DNA of 64,000 bases from Corallococcus sp. EGB (lineage in GTDB: Bacteria; Myxococcota; Myxococcia; Myxococcales; Myxococcaceae), in the NCBI RefSeq assembly GCF_019968905.1, contig NZ_CP079946.1:7785356-7849355 (forward strand). The letters are read 5' to 3'. The position numbers and the translations under genes were made by a program. Positions 17,112 to 26,541 of this stretch are shown piece after piece (the first letter of the stretch is position 1; the number at the start of each line of letters is the position of its first letter). The notes under the pieces were generated by a model that was not told the origin of the DNA, did no database searches, and worked only from the letters and a program-made list of their open reading frames with translations.

Positions 17112-18740
17112 TCAGCTGCCCGTCGCGCTGGAGGCCGCCTGCCGCAAGAGCGGGGCCTCGGAGACGAACTTCAGCTCCGGATGCTTCTCCTCGGCGTGCT
17201 GGAGCGCCCAGTCGTCGCGGAAGAGCACCAGGGGCAGCCCGTCGCGGTCCTGCACCGTCTGACGGTTGCCCTCCCAGTCGAACGACTTGGGGTCGAAGTT
17301 CGCGCCCACGACCCAGCGGGCGTGGCTGAAGGGCAGCCGGTCCAGGGCGATCTTCGCGCCGTACTCATGCTCCAGGCGGTACTGGAGCACCTCGAACTGG
17401 AGCGCGCCCACCACGCCGACGATGGGGTCCTTCATGCCCATGGCGAGCTGCTGGAAGATCTGCACCGTGCCCTCTTCGGACAGCTGCTCCAGCCCCTTCT
17501 CCATCTGCTTGCGGCGCAGGGGGTCCTTGGAGCGCACCACCGCGAAGAACTCCGGGCTGAAGCGCGGCACGCCCTCGAACACCACGTCCTGCGCGCCCTC
17601 CGCCAGCGAGTCGCCGATGCGGTACTGCCCCGGGTCGAACAGGCCGATGACGTCCCCCGGCCACGCGTCCTCGATGGACGTGCGCTCGGCGGCCATGAAC
17701 TGGCTGGGCTTGGCGAGCCGCACCTCCTTGCCCAGGCGCGAGTGGAAGGCGTTCATGCCCTTCACGTAGCGGCCGGACACGACGCGCATGAACGCGATGC
17801 GGTCGCGGTGCGCGGGGTCCATGTTCGCTTGAATCTTGAAGACGAAGCCCGCGAACTTCGGGTTCGTCGGCTCGCGAGGGCCCTGCGTGGTGGGGCGCGA
17901 CGTGGGCGCGGGCGCCAGGTCCAGGAACGCGTCCAGGAAGGGCCGCACGCCGAAGTTGGTCATCGCGCTGCCGAAGAACATGGGCGACAGCTGTCCCGCG
18001 TCCGACTTCTCGCGCGTGAACTGGTCCCCGCCGATGTCGAGCAGCTCGATGTCCTCACGGAGCTTCGCCAGCTCGTTCTCCGTGAGCACCGTCTTGATTT
18101 CGTCCGAGTCGATGGACACCGAGCGCTCCGCCACCTCCGACTCGCCGTGCGAGCCCTCCGCGGAGAACACGTGCACCACGCGCGCCTGCCGGTCGTAGAC
18201 GCCCCGGAACTCCGGCCCCATGCCAATGGGCCAGTTCATCGGGTACGAGCGGATGCCGAGCACCTGCTCCAGCTCGTTCATCAAATCCAGCGGCTCACGG
18301 CCGAAGCGGTCCAGCTTGTTGACGAAGGTGAAGATGGGGATGCCGCGCATGCGGCACACCTTGAAGAGCTTCTTCGTCTGGGGCTCCACGCCCTTCGCCG
18401 CGTCGATGAGCATCACCGCCGCGTCGGCGGCGGAGAGCGTGCGGTAGGTGTCCTCGGAGAAGTCCTGGTGGCCCGGGGTGTCCAGCAGGTTCACCGCGTG
18501 GTCGCGGTAGTTGAACTGGAGCACGGAGGACGTGACGGAGATGCCGCGCTCCTTCTCCAGCTCCATCCAGTCGCTGGTCGCGTGCCGCCGCGCCCGCTTG
18601 GCCTTCACGCTGCCAGCCAGGTGGATGGCGCCGCCGTAGAGCAGCAGCTTCTCCGTCAGGGTTGTCTTTCCCGCGTCGGGGTGGGAGATGATGGCGAAGG
18701 TCCGTCGCCGGGCGACCTCCCTCTCGAGCTCGTTGGCCAT
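17112..18740 (-). CDS. prfC: Peptide chain release factor 3 (RF3)
   Basis: The start is ATG 18740 ([20 protein letters not shown]). Longer in-frame starts run into the RidA-side intergenic region and are rejected. The 542-residue translational GTPase has the P-loop SHPDAGKTT at 19-27, the switch II segment [18 protein letters not shown] and [12 protein letters not shown] for base recognition. The RF3 marker [20 protein letters not shown] is present. Domain 2 and the RF3 C-terminal domain ([19 protein letters not shown]) complete the usual length (E. coli 529). RF3 recycles RF1 and RF2 from the ribosome after termination. Confidence 0.96.
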   Translation of the reverse strand: MANELEREVARRRTFAIISHPDAGKTTLTEKLLLYGGAIHLAGSVKAKRARRHATSDWMELEKERGISVTSSVLQFNYRDHAVNLLDTPGHQDFSEDTYRTLSAADAAVMLIDAAKGVEPQTKKLFKVCRMRGIPIFTFVNKLDRFGREPLDLMNELEQVLGIRSYPMNWPIGMGPEFRGVYDRQARVVHVFSAEGSHGESEVAERSVSIDSDEIKTVLTENELAKLREDIELLDIGGDQFTREKSDAGQLSPMFFGSAMTNFGVRPFLDAFLDLAPAPTSRPTTQGPREPTNPKFAGFVFKIQANMDPAHRDRIAFMRVVSGRYVKGMNAFHSRLGKEVRLAKPSQFMAAERTSIEDAWPGDVIGLFDPGQYRIGDSLAEGAQDVVFEGVPRFSPEFFAVVRSKDPLRRKQMEKGLEQLSEEGTVQIFQQLAMGMKDPIVGVVGALQFEVLQYRLEHEYGAKIALDRLPFSHARWVVGANFDPKSFDWEGNRQTVQDRDGLPLVLFRDDWALQHAEEKHPELKFVSEAPLLRQAASSATGS

Positions 18741-18861
18741 GATCCGAGGCCAACTATCACGGGCGGTCGTTCCTTGCAGCTTCGCAAGCAGCGCCTGGAG
18801 GTCCGGCCGGGCTCCGGCCCTCCCGGGCAGCCCTCTCCAGGCCCACATCGGAGCCTTCACC

Positions 18862-19263
18862 ATGCAGCGCATCCTCCATGCCACCGGCACCCCCTGGGAG
18901 CCCAGGGTGGGCTACTCGCGGGCCGTGCGCACGGGCCCCTTCGTGTCCGTCTCCGGCACCACCGCCACGGGCGCGGACGGCCAGCTCGTGGGTGAAGGGG
19001 ACGCGTACCGGCAGGCGGCCCAGGCGCTCGCCAACATCCGCGCCGCGCTGGAGGCGGTGGGGGCCCGGCTGGAGGACGTGGTCCGCACGCGCATGTACGT
19101 CACGGACATCTCCCGCTGGGAGGAGATTGGCCGCGCCCACGGCGAGGTGTTCGCGGCCATCCGCCCCGCCACCTCCATGGTGGAGGTGAAGGCGCTCATC
19201 GACCCACGGATGCTGGTGGAGATTGAAGCGGACGCGGTGGTGGCGTCCGCCCTGCCCTTCTAG
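18862..19263 (+). CDS. Rid/YjgF-family protein lacking the catalytic arginine
   Basis: A 133-residue protein from ATG 18862, preceded by CGGAG. Upstream in-frame ATGs belong to the prfC region. The fold signature is complete: [54 protein letters not shown] and [20 protein letters not shown]. In RidA the motif before the last strand reads PARSxVEV with Arg105, needed for imine/enamine hydrolysis. Here it is PATSMVEV with Thr104. This places it among Rid subfamilies without the arginine, whose activities are mostly unknown. It is divergent from prfC. Its stop codon shares the palindrome CTAG with the stop of the convergent lipoprotein gene. Confidence 0.9.
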   Translation: MQRILHATGTPWEPRVGYSRAVRTGPFVSVSGTTATGADGQLVGEGDAYRQAAQALANIRAALEAVGARLEDVVRTRMYVTDISRWEEIGRAHGEVFAAIRPATSMVEVKALIDPRMLVEIEADAVVASALPF

Positions 19264-20378
19264 AACCCGGCGGCGACATCCGAGGGCACGTCGTCGGGCG
19301 CGCCAGGGTTGCCGGGCTCGGGTGTGACGGCGTCGCCGGTGCCCTCCGGGGGCGTCACGTCGCCGCGCAGCTCCACCGCGGGGCAGGCCTGGGCGCTGCC
19401 CACGCGGCTGCCGGCCACCTCCGTGCAGCTCTCCGGACGGCCCGAGTCCGAGCACTGGAGCAGCACGCGATAGAGCTCCTTCTCCTGCGCGTCCCAGCAG
19501 GCGCTGCCCACGTAGGAGGTGTTCGCGGCGATGTCGCCACCCCAGGCGCGCACGTCCACGCGGCCGCCGGTGCCGGGGATGTGGCGCACCGCGGAGAGCA
19601 CCTTCTCCTTCGCCGAGGTGGCGGTGCCGGGCAGGTTGTACGCGCCGAGCACGCGCACGCGGGTGACGCCGGTGGCTTCCATCTTGTGGCCCACGAAGGC
19701 GCCGGTGACGGCGTCGTGCGTGGCGGGGTTCGGGGTGAAGTTCGCCAGCCGGTAGGCCAGCGACTTGCTGCCGCCCTTGCCGAAGTGGGCGAAGGACATC
19801 ATCAGCTTGCCCTGGCCCGCGAAGGACGGGGCCACCGCCTTGAGGTTGTCCAGGGAGATGGCCAGCGTGCCCCGGCCGCGGTGCGGCTCACCGTCGCGCT
19901 GGAGCGCGCCCGCCGCGACCAGCGTGTAGGCCGCGTCGTCGGCGCTGTTCAGCGGGCGGGCCTCCAGCTTCCACTGGTAGCGCTGGCCGTCGCCCTTGCG
20001 GACGAAGAGCCGGAAGGTGGCGTTGGCGCGGTCCGCGGGGCCGAACGCCAGCACGTCGCGGGGCTGCTCGTTGGCGGCCCGCTTCGCCAGGTCCGCGATG
20101 GGCACCAGCGCCTGCCGGAGCGTGTCGTTGAGGGCCTTCACCTCCAGGCGGGCGCCCTCCAGCATCGCGGCCCCCTGGCCGTCGAGCGACGCCTCCACCT
20201 GCATCAGGTCCTGGGCCACGAGCGCAGCGCCGTCCTGCGCGAGCGCGTCCGTATTGATTTCGAGCGACGTGCCCGCGAAGTCCGGCAGGGACTCCACGGC
20301 CTCCCGCTCATCCATCCCGCCGCACGCCGCCGACAGCACCAGGGCCGTTCCCACCGCCAACGTCTTGTTCCAGCGCAT
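19260..20378 (-). CDS. Predicted lipoprotein of unknown function
   Basis: The start is ATG 20378 ([21 protein letters not shown]), giving 372 residues with a type II signal peptide and the lipid-anchored Cys near residue 19 (LSAAC). The mature part has a long helical N-terminal region (about 25-95), then a beta-rich domain ([20 protein letters not shown] and following). The C-terminal region has a cysteine pair or more ([20 protein letters not shown]...SCTEV...QACPAV) that may be disulfide-bonded. The last 30 residues are Pro/Gly/Asp-rich. I recognise no catalytic motif. The product should sit at the outer or inner membrane facing the periplasm. It overlaps the convergent rid gene by 4 bp. 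Confidence 0.75.
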   Translation of the reverse strand: MRWNKTLAVGTALVLSAACGGMDEREAVESLPDFAGTSLEINTDALAQDGAALVAQDLMQVEASLDGQGAAMLEGARLEVKALNDTLRQALVPIADLAKRAANEQPRDVLAFGPADRANATFRLFVRKGDGQRYQWKLEARPLNSADDAAYTLVAAGALQRDGEPHRGRGTLAISLDNLKAVAPSFAGQGKLMMSFAHFGKGGSKSLAYRLANFTPNPATHDAVTGAFVGHKMEATGVTRVRVLGAYNLPGTATSAKEKVLSAVRHIPGTGGRVDVRAWGGDIAANTSYVGSACWDAQEKELYRVLLQCSDSGRPESCTEVAGSRVGSAQACPAVELRGDVTPPEGTGDAVTPEPGNPGAPDDVPSDVAAGF

Positions 20379-20548
20379 CGTCCTTCTCCGGGTCGAAAGG
20401 TTCGCGTGACTGCCTGCGGCCCATTTCAACCCAGCGAGCGCGGCGAGGTCGCGGGGCCGGGGAATTTATCGGGGGAGTGACGCCGTGCGCGCTGGCATCA
20501 GGCCGCGGGGTGGCCGTCCTCCCGGGGAGCCCCTACCTTCCAGGTACC

Positions 20549-21454
20549 ATGGGCGTCGAATGGAAGAGCAACATCGACATCGCGGACGCGCTGGAACGGG
20601 TGGCGGACCTGTTGGATACGCAGGACGCGATGCCCTTCCGGGTGGGGGCCTACCGCAAGGCGGCGGCGACCATCGCGAACTGGCCGGACTCGGTGGCGCA
20701 GGTGCTGGCGGCGGAGGGCGAGGCAGGGCTGAGGGAGCTGCCTGGCGTGGGCAAGAGCATCGCGGCGGCGGTCGCGGAGCTGATACGCACGGGGCGGCTG
20801 GAGCTGCTCCAGCGGCTGGAGGGTGAAGCGTCCCCCGAGGGCCTGCTCGCCAGTGTGCCCGGCATCGGGCCGGAGCTGGCGAAGCGCATCCACGAGGAGC
20901 TGGACATCACCACGTTGGAGGCCCTGGAGCTGGCCGCGCACGACGGGCGGCTGGAACGGGTGGAGGGCTTCGGCCCCCGGCGCGCGGAGCAGGTGCGCGA
21001 GGTGCTGGCCGCGAGGCTGGGACGCAACCGGCGTGAGCGCGCGCGGGCCCGGTCCCACGGAGGAGAGGACGCGCCGCATCCGTCAGTAGCGCTGCTCCTG
21101 AAGGTGGACGCGGACTATAGGCGCAGGGCGGAGGCAGGCGAGCTGCGGCGCATCGCGCCCAAGCGGTTCAACCCCTCCGGAGAAGCCTGGCTGCCGGTAA
21201 TGCGCGAGCACGTGGACGACTGGAACTTCCGCGCGCTGTTCTCCAACACGGCTTTGGCGCACCAGCAGAACGCGACGGATGACTGGGTGGTCATCTACTA
21301 CGACCAGGCTGACATCGAAGGCCAGTACACGGTGGTGACGTCCCACGTCGGCCCGCTCAATGGCAGACGCGTGGTGCGAGGACGTGAAGAGGAATGCCTC
21401 GCGTACTACACCCGCGAGGACGCGGCGCACGAAGCGCCACACGCAGGGGCCTGA
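20549..21454 (+). CDS. Helix-hairpin-helix protein with PolX-like N-terminal domain
   Basis: The start at ATG 20549 (MGVEWKSNIDIADALERVAD) gives 301 residues. Residues 1-80 match the 8-kDa DNA-binding domain of family X polymerases (IADALERVADLLDTQDAMPFRVGAYRKAA). Helix-hairpin-helix motifs follow in LRELPGVGKSIAAAVAELI and LLASVPGIGPELAKRIHEEL, with a third in VEGFGPRRAEQV. The nucleotidyl-transfer Asp residues and PHP domain of PolX are absent. The C-terminal part (about 180-290), with DDWNFRALFSNTALAHQQN and DWVVIYYDQADIEGQYTVVT, appears to be a separate conserved domain. It probably binds DNA ends or gaps; an enzymatic role is not shown. The palindrome array begins about 200 bp after its stop. 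Confidence 0.82.
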   Translation: MGVEWKSNIDIADALERVADLLDTQDAMPFRVGAYRKAAATIANWPDSVAQVLAAEGEAGLRELPGVGKSIAAAVAELIRTGRLELLQRLEGEASPEGLLASVPGIGPELAKRIHEELDITTLEALELAAHDGRLERVEGFGPRRAEQVREVLAARLGRNRRERARARSHGGEDAPHPSVALLLKVDADYRRRAEAGELRRIAPKRFNPSGEAWLPVMREHVDDWNFRALFSNTALAHQQNATDDWVVIYYDQADIEGQYTVVTSHVGPLNGRRVVRGREEECLAYYTREDAAHEAPHAGA

Positions 21455-21657
21455 GCAGGGTCCACCCTGTGCCCCCGGGGTTCCACGCATCAGCAAGGAA
21501 CCCCGGGTCTCCCACGAAGCCACGACGCCCGGAGCCGTGGAGCCACAAGCCGCGTCCACGAAGAAGCCGCGAATCCTCGGGCATCCAAGCTGTTCCCCTG
21601 ATTGAGAAGGTGAGAGCCCAGTGGGAGCGCCCCGGCCGGAGGCGCATTGCCAAAACC

Positions 21658-22424
21658 TGTCCGACTGTCGGACAAGTTTGGGAAGTCGAATCAAGGGAGA
21701 CCGTCCATCCAACCCGCGCGAACCTGTCCGACTGTCGGACAGGTTTCTAGGACAGCGGCAGGGGACCGGCGCTCCATCCAACCCGACCGCACCTGTCCGA
21801 CTGTCCGACAAGTCCTGCGGGCCGAGGCCGGGGCGCCGTTCCCCCGAGCCGCACAAACCTGTCCGACTGTCCGACAAGTTCTCAGAACCGAAGCGGGAAG
21901 CGCTGCTGCCCCGAGTCACGCAAACCTGTCCGACTGTCGGACAAGCCTTGAAGATCGATGCAGGGGACCGGTGTCCCTCGAACCACGGGAACCGGTCCGA
22001 TTGTCGGACAGGATTTTGAGGACTGCCGTCGGGGGCGCCCCTTTCCCCCTAGCCACCGGAACCTGTCCGACTGTCCGACAGGTCTGAGGACCCAGGCCGG
22101 GGAGCCATCACTCCAGCCGAACCGCATGAGGTTGTCCGACCGTCCGACAGGTTTGAGGCCCAGGCCGGGGAGCCGTCACTCCAACCGAACCGCATGAGGT
22201 TGTCCGACTGTCGGACAGGTTTGAGGTCCCAGGCCGGGAGCCGGCACTCCAGCTGAACCCCATGAGGTTGTCCGACTGTCGGACAGGTTTGAGGTCCCAG
22301 GCCGGGAGCCGTCACTCCAGCTGAACCCCATGAGGTTGTCCGACTGTCGGACAGGTTTGGAGGGTCGCCACAGGGGAGAGCGGCCCTCCGCCCCAGCCGG
22401 CTGAACCGGTCCGACTGTCGGACA
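21658..22424. repeat. Array of twelve 17-bp palindromes at about 68-bp spacing
   Basis: Twelve copies of the core TGTCCGACTGTCGGACA start at 21658, 21725, 21794, 21860, 21927, 21994, 22064, 22133, 22201, 22269, 22337 and 22408. The steps are 66-71 bp. Six copies (1, 2, 5, 9, 10, 11) have perfect 8-bp inverted arms around a central T. Copies 3, 4, 7 and 8 carry G13 to C, which turns the core into a near-perfect direct repeat of TGTCCGAC. Copies 6 and 12 begin GGTCC instead of TGTCC. Left copies are often flanked by AACC and right flanks are often GGTTT, so copy 2 reaches 12-bp arms. Inter-core DNA is diverged among copies 1-7 and nearly identical among 8-11, so the array grows by unit duplication while the core is kept. 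It fills the gap between convergent genes and is not coding: the period is not a multiple of three. Confidence 0.95.
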
Positions 22425-22555
22425 GGTTTTTGAGCGCTCGGGCGGGGGCGGCCAGTGCTCCCGTGTGCCCACTTCGGTTGCGGACGTGGCGCTCCTTGTG
22501 GCGTGGAGCGGGCATTGCATGTGCCCGCCCCGTTCCGGCTACTCCGGCTACCGGC

Positions 22556-24730
22556 TCAAGGCGCCGGTGAGTACACGTCCACGGCCACGCGCGCGCCGCC
22601 GCTTCCGCTGCCTCCCGCGACGAGGACCCGGCCCGAGGGCAGCAGCGCCAGGCCGTGGTGCGTGTTGCGCGAGGACTGGATGCCCGCGGGCGTCCACGCG
22701 TTCATCGCGGCGTCATACACCTCCGCCGAATCGAGCACGCCCAACCCCGAGCCGCCCTCTCCCGTCACCACCAGCACGCGGCCCGTGGACAGCGCCGTGG
22801 CGTGCGGCAGGTAGCGCGGCATGTTCATGGGCGCCACCGTCCTCCACGTACCGAGCGCCACGTCGTACACCTCCGCCGAACGCAGCGGCCCATCCGCGCC
22901 CCAGCCGCCCGCCACCAACACCTGGCTGCCATTGCCCAGCGGCACCGCGATGTGGCCGTAGCGCGCCACCGCCATGGACGCCGTGGGCCGCCACGTCCCC
23001 GTGGCGGGGTCGTACAGCTCCGCGGTCGCCATGATGGCATCCGCCCCAGTGGAGCTGCCGCCCGTCACCAGCACCTCGCCCGAAGGCAGCGGCACCGCCG
23101 CGTGGTACGTGCGCGCGTGCCCCATGGCGCCCGTGGGACTCCAGGTGCCCGCGACCGGGTTGAACAGCTCCGCGCTGGCGAGCGTGGAGGCGGTGCTCGC
23201 GCCCGACGTGCCGCCCGACACCAAAACCTTGCCGGAGCCCGGAAGCAGCGTCGCCGTGTGACGGGCCCGCCCCGTTCCCAGGCTCCCCACCGCCGTCCAG
23301 GTGTCCGTCGAGGGCGCGTAGACCTCCGTGGCGGACAGCCAGGTGGAGGCATCCCGCTGCCCTCCGGTCACCAGCACCCGGCCGTCCTTCAGCCGCGTGG
23401 CGGAGTGCAGGAAGCGAGCGTTGCCCAGCGCGGCGGTGTCCCTCCAGGTGTTCGTCGTCTCGTCGTACAGCGCGGCGCTCGACAGCGCGACTCCCGAGGA
23501 GGACGCACCGCCCGCCACCAGCACGTCGCCCGTGTCCAACCGGGTGGCGCTGAGCTGCGAGCGCGCGGTGACGAGACTCGCGGCCGTGCTCCACGCCAGG
23601 ATGGACGGGCGGTAGCGCTCCGCGGACGCGCTGCGCGCGCCCACCTGCGGCACGCCGCCCAACACGAGGACCTCTCCCGATGGCAGCAGCGCGGCGGCGT
23701 GGCTGATGCGGCGGGACGCCATCAACGCCGTCTCCGTCCAGACGCCCGTGGCCGGACTGTAGAGCGCGGCGCGGTCCAGATAGGGCTGGCCGCCCGTGGA
23801 GCCGCCCGCCACCAGCACCTGCCCGGAGGTGAGCAGCGTCGCCGTGTGGAAGACGCTCGGAGATGGCAACACGCCCTGGGACGTCCAGGTGCCGGTGCCT
23901 GGATCGAACAACTCGGTGGTGTCCGTGGCCAGGCTGCCCGCGAAGCCGCCCGCCACCAGCACCTGCCCGGAGAAGAGCAGCGTCGCCGTGTGGCCCGTGC
24001 GCTGCGTGGCCATGCGCCCCACCGTCGTCCACTCGCCCGTCGCCGGGTCATAGCGCTCCGCCGTCGCGAGCACGTCCCCGTTGGCGCTGTCGCGACCGCC
24101 CGTCACCAGCACCCGGCCATCCGGCAGCAGCGTCGACGCATGCCCCAGGCGCGGCGCCCCCATCCTGCCGGTGACGGACCACGAGTTCGTCGCCGGGGAA
24201 TACAGCAGCGCGGAGGACAGCGCGTTGCCGAAGCCGCTGTCGCCGCCCACCACCAGCACCCGGCCGTCGGGGAGCAGCGTCGCGGTGTGCTGGGAGCGGG
24301 GCAGGTCCAGCCCCGTCGCGGCACTCCAGCCATTGGTGTCCGGGTCGAACAGCTCCGCGCCGTTCGCGGCCAGCACCGACGTGCCGCCGCCCACCACCAA
24401 CACCTTGCCGGAGAACAGCAGCGTCGCGGTGTGGCGCTGGCGGCTCGTGGCCATGGCGCCCAGCGAGAACCAGCGCCCCGTGCGCGGATCATACAGCTCC
24501 GCGGAGGACGTGCCCCCGCCCGCGACGAGCACATAGCCATTGCGCAGCGGCGTGGCCGTGGCGTCCACGCGCACGGAGGCCATGGTGCCGGCGCTGTTCC
24601 ATACGGATGTATCGAGCCGCGCGGTGGAGGTGGAAGGAGCGTCAATGAAAGACGGTGCGTCGGGGGCGCAGGCTGACGCGGACGCAAGCGCGAGCGCGGC
24701 CAGCAGGCCGTGAAAACGGATACGGATCAT
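22556..24730 (-). CDS. Kelch-repeat beta-propeller lipoprotein
   Basis: A 724-residue protein from ATG 24730. The N-terminus has a short signal peptide with lipobox ASAC (Cys near 21). About 14 kelch-type repeats of 48-52 residues follow. Each has an MxxxRxxHTATLLPSGRVLVVGG core (the GG doublet) and a following AELYDPxTGxW strand, starting near residue 50 and running to the end. Fourteen blades would form two seven-bladed propellers or one extended array. It should be anchored in the envelope, with a binding or structural role; the Cu-Tyr active site of galactose oxidase is not apparent. The promoter must lie in 24731-24932, which holds a G-run but no clear boxes. Confidence 0.88.
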   Translation of the reverse strand: MIRIRFHGLLAALALASASACAPDAPSFIDAPSTSTARLDTSVWNSAGTMASVRVDATATPLRNGYVLVAGGGTSSAELYDPRTGRWFSLGAMATSRQRHTATLLFSGKVLVVGGGTSVLAANGAELFDPDTNGWSAATGLDLPRSQHTATLLPDGRVLVVGGDSGFGNALSSALLYSPATNSWSVTGRMGAPRLGHASTLLPDGRVLVTGGRDSANGDVLATAERYDPATGEWTTVGRMATQRTGHTATLLFSGQVLVAGGFAGSLATDTTELFDPGTGTWTSQGVLPSPSVFHTATLLTSGQVLVAGGSTGGQPYLDRAALYSPATGVWTETALMASRRISHAAALLPSGEVLVLGGVPQVGARSASAERYRPSILAWSTAASLVTARSQLSATRLDTGDVLVAGGASSSGVALSSAALYDETTNTWRDTAALGNARFLHSATRLKDGRVLVTGGQRDASTWLSATEVYAPSTDTWTAVGSLGTGRARHTATLLPGSGKVLVSGGTSGASTASTLASAELFNPVAGTWSPTGAMGHARTYHAAVPLPSGEVLVTGGSSTGADAIMATAELYDPATGTWRPTASMAVARYGHIAVPLGNGSQVLVAGGWGADGPLRSAEVYDVALGTWRTVAPMNMPRYLPHATALSTGRVLVVTGEGGSGLGVLDSAEVYDAAMNAWTPAGIQSSRNTHHGLALLPSGRVLVAGGSGSGGARVAVDVYSPAP

Positions 24731-24932
24731 CGAGGGGGAAGTCCTTCACTTCATGAGGGGTGCGGCTTTCGCCGCGGGGGGGGGGGCGGCCCCTTAACCC
24801 AGACGAAGAAAAGACAACAGGGGAATTCCTATCACCCAGACTCCACGGGGTGAGCCGCGTTCCTGAGACGACTTCTCGCCGCCGCAGCGGGCGCGTCCCG
24901 GAGGGCCTGCCCCGCTGTCAGCGCCCCCTGGG

Positions 24933-25730
24933 TCAGCTGCTCGCGGACGTGTAGTGGCGGATGGACATCAGCCATACCCACCGCGCCACCGCGGCGAACG
25001 CCACCGAGCCCACCACCGCGCCCACGAGCCAGGTCCACGGCAGCCGGCCCAACAGCGCGAGCGCGGGGAAGGTGGTCATCAGCGCCAGCGGGATGATGAA
25101 GGTGAAGACCCACGACAGCGAGCCCCGGAACACCGAGGACGGCCAGCGGGCCGCGTCGAAGATGGACGTGAACAGGTACGTGAGGTTGTCCACCTTCACC
25201 ACGAAGAAGGCCGCGCTCACCACCAGGATCCACATCGAGTACAGGATGAGCATGCTCGTCCCGAGCAACACCAGCGACGCGAAGATGCCCGGCAGCGACG
25301 GCCAGCGCCCCAGCGACACGAACGCGTAGACGAACAGCGCCACGCCGGACAGCACGTTCACCGCGCGCCATGGCAGGAAGCGCTGCGTGGAGACGAGGAA
25401 CTGCGCGTCCGCCGGCTTGAGCAACACGAAGTCCAGCGTGCCCTTGCGGATGTGCTCCACCATGCCCGTGAGGCTGGGGCTGATGGCGCCCTCCAGCACG
25501 CCCTGCAGCAGCGTGAACCAGCCCACCACCAGCAGGGACTCCTGGAACGTCCACCCCTCGATGCTGGGCCGCGTGCCGAAGACGACGAACAGCGGCGCCA
25601 GCGCGGTGAACGTCCACGCCAGCGACGTCAGCCCCTCCGCCAGGAAGTCCGCCCGGTACTGCAACGCCAGGAGCCCGGAGGCCTTCAGCTGCACGCCCAA
25701 CAGGCGCAGGTAGCGCTTCGCGTTCACCAC
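24933..25730 (-). CDS. ABC-2 type transporter permease (second subunit)
   Basis: A 265-residue integral membrane protein with about six helices. It resembles the ABC-2 permease family (PF06182 type). LVVGWFTLLQGVLEGAISPS, VEHIRKGTLDFVLLKPADAQF and ARWPSSVFRGSLSWVFTFIIPLA are typical blocks. It starts at GTG 25730, or GTG 25727. GGAGG at the very end of the upstream permease gene serves as ribosome binding site. It lies 4 bp after that gene, and the ATPase is further upstream, so the exporter operon is complete: one ATPase and two different permeases. The cargo is unknown; related systems export drugs, peptides or lipids. Confidence 0.88.
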   Translation of the reverse strand: MVNAKRYLRLLGVQLKASGLLALQYRADFLAEGLTSLAWTFTALAPLFVVFGTRPSIEGWTFQESLLVVGWFTLLQGVLEGAISPSLTGMVEHIRKGTLDFVLLKPADAQFLVSTQRFLPWRAVNVLSGVALFVYAFVSLGRWPSLPGIFASLVLLGTSMLILYSMWILVVSAAFFVVKVDNLTYLFTSIFDAARWPSSVFRGSLSWVFTFIIPLALMTTFPALALLGRLPWTWLVGAVVGSVAFAAVARWVWLMSIRHYTSASS

Positions 25731-25734
25731 CGCC

Positions 25735-26541
25735 CTACCCTCCGAACGCCGCGAAGCGCGCCAGGCCCCGGCGCCAGACGGCCATCGACACTACGCCCAG
25801 CCCCGCAACCCACGTCCACTGCGCCGCGAGCAACGTCCACGCCTCCTTCGCCGCGTGCGCCCCCGTCATCAGCTCCACCGGCAGCCCCATCTGGTAGCGG
25901 AACGGCAGCCACTCCATGACCGTGCGCGCACCGGGCGGGAAGAACTCCACCGGGAACATGTACCCGGAGCAGACGAAGAACAGCACCATGTAGACTTCCA
26001 TCAGCTTCTGGCTGCTCTCCATGAACAGGCTCAGCGTGCCCAACAGCACGTTCAGATAGAACGTGATGAGCCACGCGCCCACGAGGCCCAAGAGGAACAA
26101 CCCCCAGCCTCCCAGCGATGTGGGCACCGCCCGCTCGGCGCCCGCCGCCCACAGGCTGATGCCCACCACGGGCAGCACCACCACGACGCGCAGCGGGATG
26201 CCCGCCAGCACCTCCGTCGCGTACGACAGGAGCGGGGAGACGGGCCTCAAGAGCCGCATCGCCAGCGTGCCCTGCTTCACCTCGTAGCTGACCAGCCACG
26301 CCACCCAGGAGCTGGTGAACTGCCGCACGCAGAAGGCCGCGAGGAAGTAGCCCGTGAACTCGGCCTGTCCGAAGCGGCCCACCGCTCCGCCTCGCGCCAC
26401 CGCCGACCACAGGGCCAGCATGATGAGCGGCATGGTGGTGGACAGCACCCAGATGACCATCTCCGCGCGGTAGGCCACCGCCTCGGAGAAGCCGATGCGC
26501 AGCATCGTGGGGAACGCCTTGAGGGCCGTGCGCAGGCTCAC
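25735..26541 (-). CDS. ABC-2 type transporter permease (first subunit)
   Basis: A 268-residue integral membrane protein from GTG 26541 (VSLRTALKAFPTMLRIGFSE). The GTGA overlaps the TGA of the ATPase gene by 4 bp, giving translational coupling. About six helices are seen, and YEVKQGTLAMRLLRPVSPLL is the counterpart of the RKGTLDFVLLKP loop in its partner permease. SGYMFPVEFFPPGARTVMEWLPFRYQMGLP is the family's conserved late loop. The two permeases share this pattern but are clearly different sequences, so the transporter is probably a heterodimer in the membrane. Substrate unknown. Confidence 0.88.
   Translation of the reverse strand: MSLRTALKAFPTMLRIGFSEAVAYRAEMVIWVLSTTMPLIMLALWSAVARGGAVGRFGQAEFTGYFLAAFCVRQFTSSWVAWLVSYEVKQGTLAMRLLRPVSPLLSYATEVLAGIPLRVVVVLPVVGISLWAAGAERAVPTSLGGWGLFLLGLVGAWLITFYLNVLLGTLSLFMESSQKLMEVYMVLFFVCSGYMFPVEFFPPGARTVMEWLPFRYQMGLPVELMTGAHAAKEAWTLLAAQWTWVAGLGVVSMAVWRRGLARFAAFGG

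Noticed and set aside
21621..22315. Several open frames of 79-146 codons across the palindrome array, on both strands
   Set aside because: They are products of the repeat itself (CPTVGQV, LSDSRTG in changing frames). The unit length is not a multiple of three and no ribosome binding sites precede them.
21658..22424. CRISPR array
   Set aside because: The repeated core is only 17 bp with palindromic symmetry, inter-core segments are about 50 bp and related to each other, and no cas gene is present in the window.
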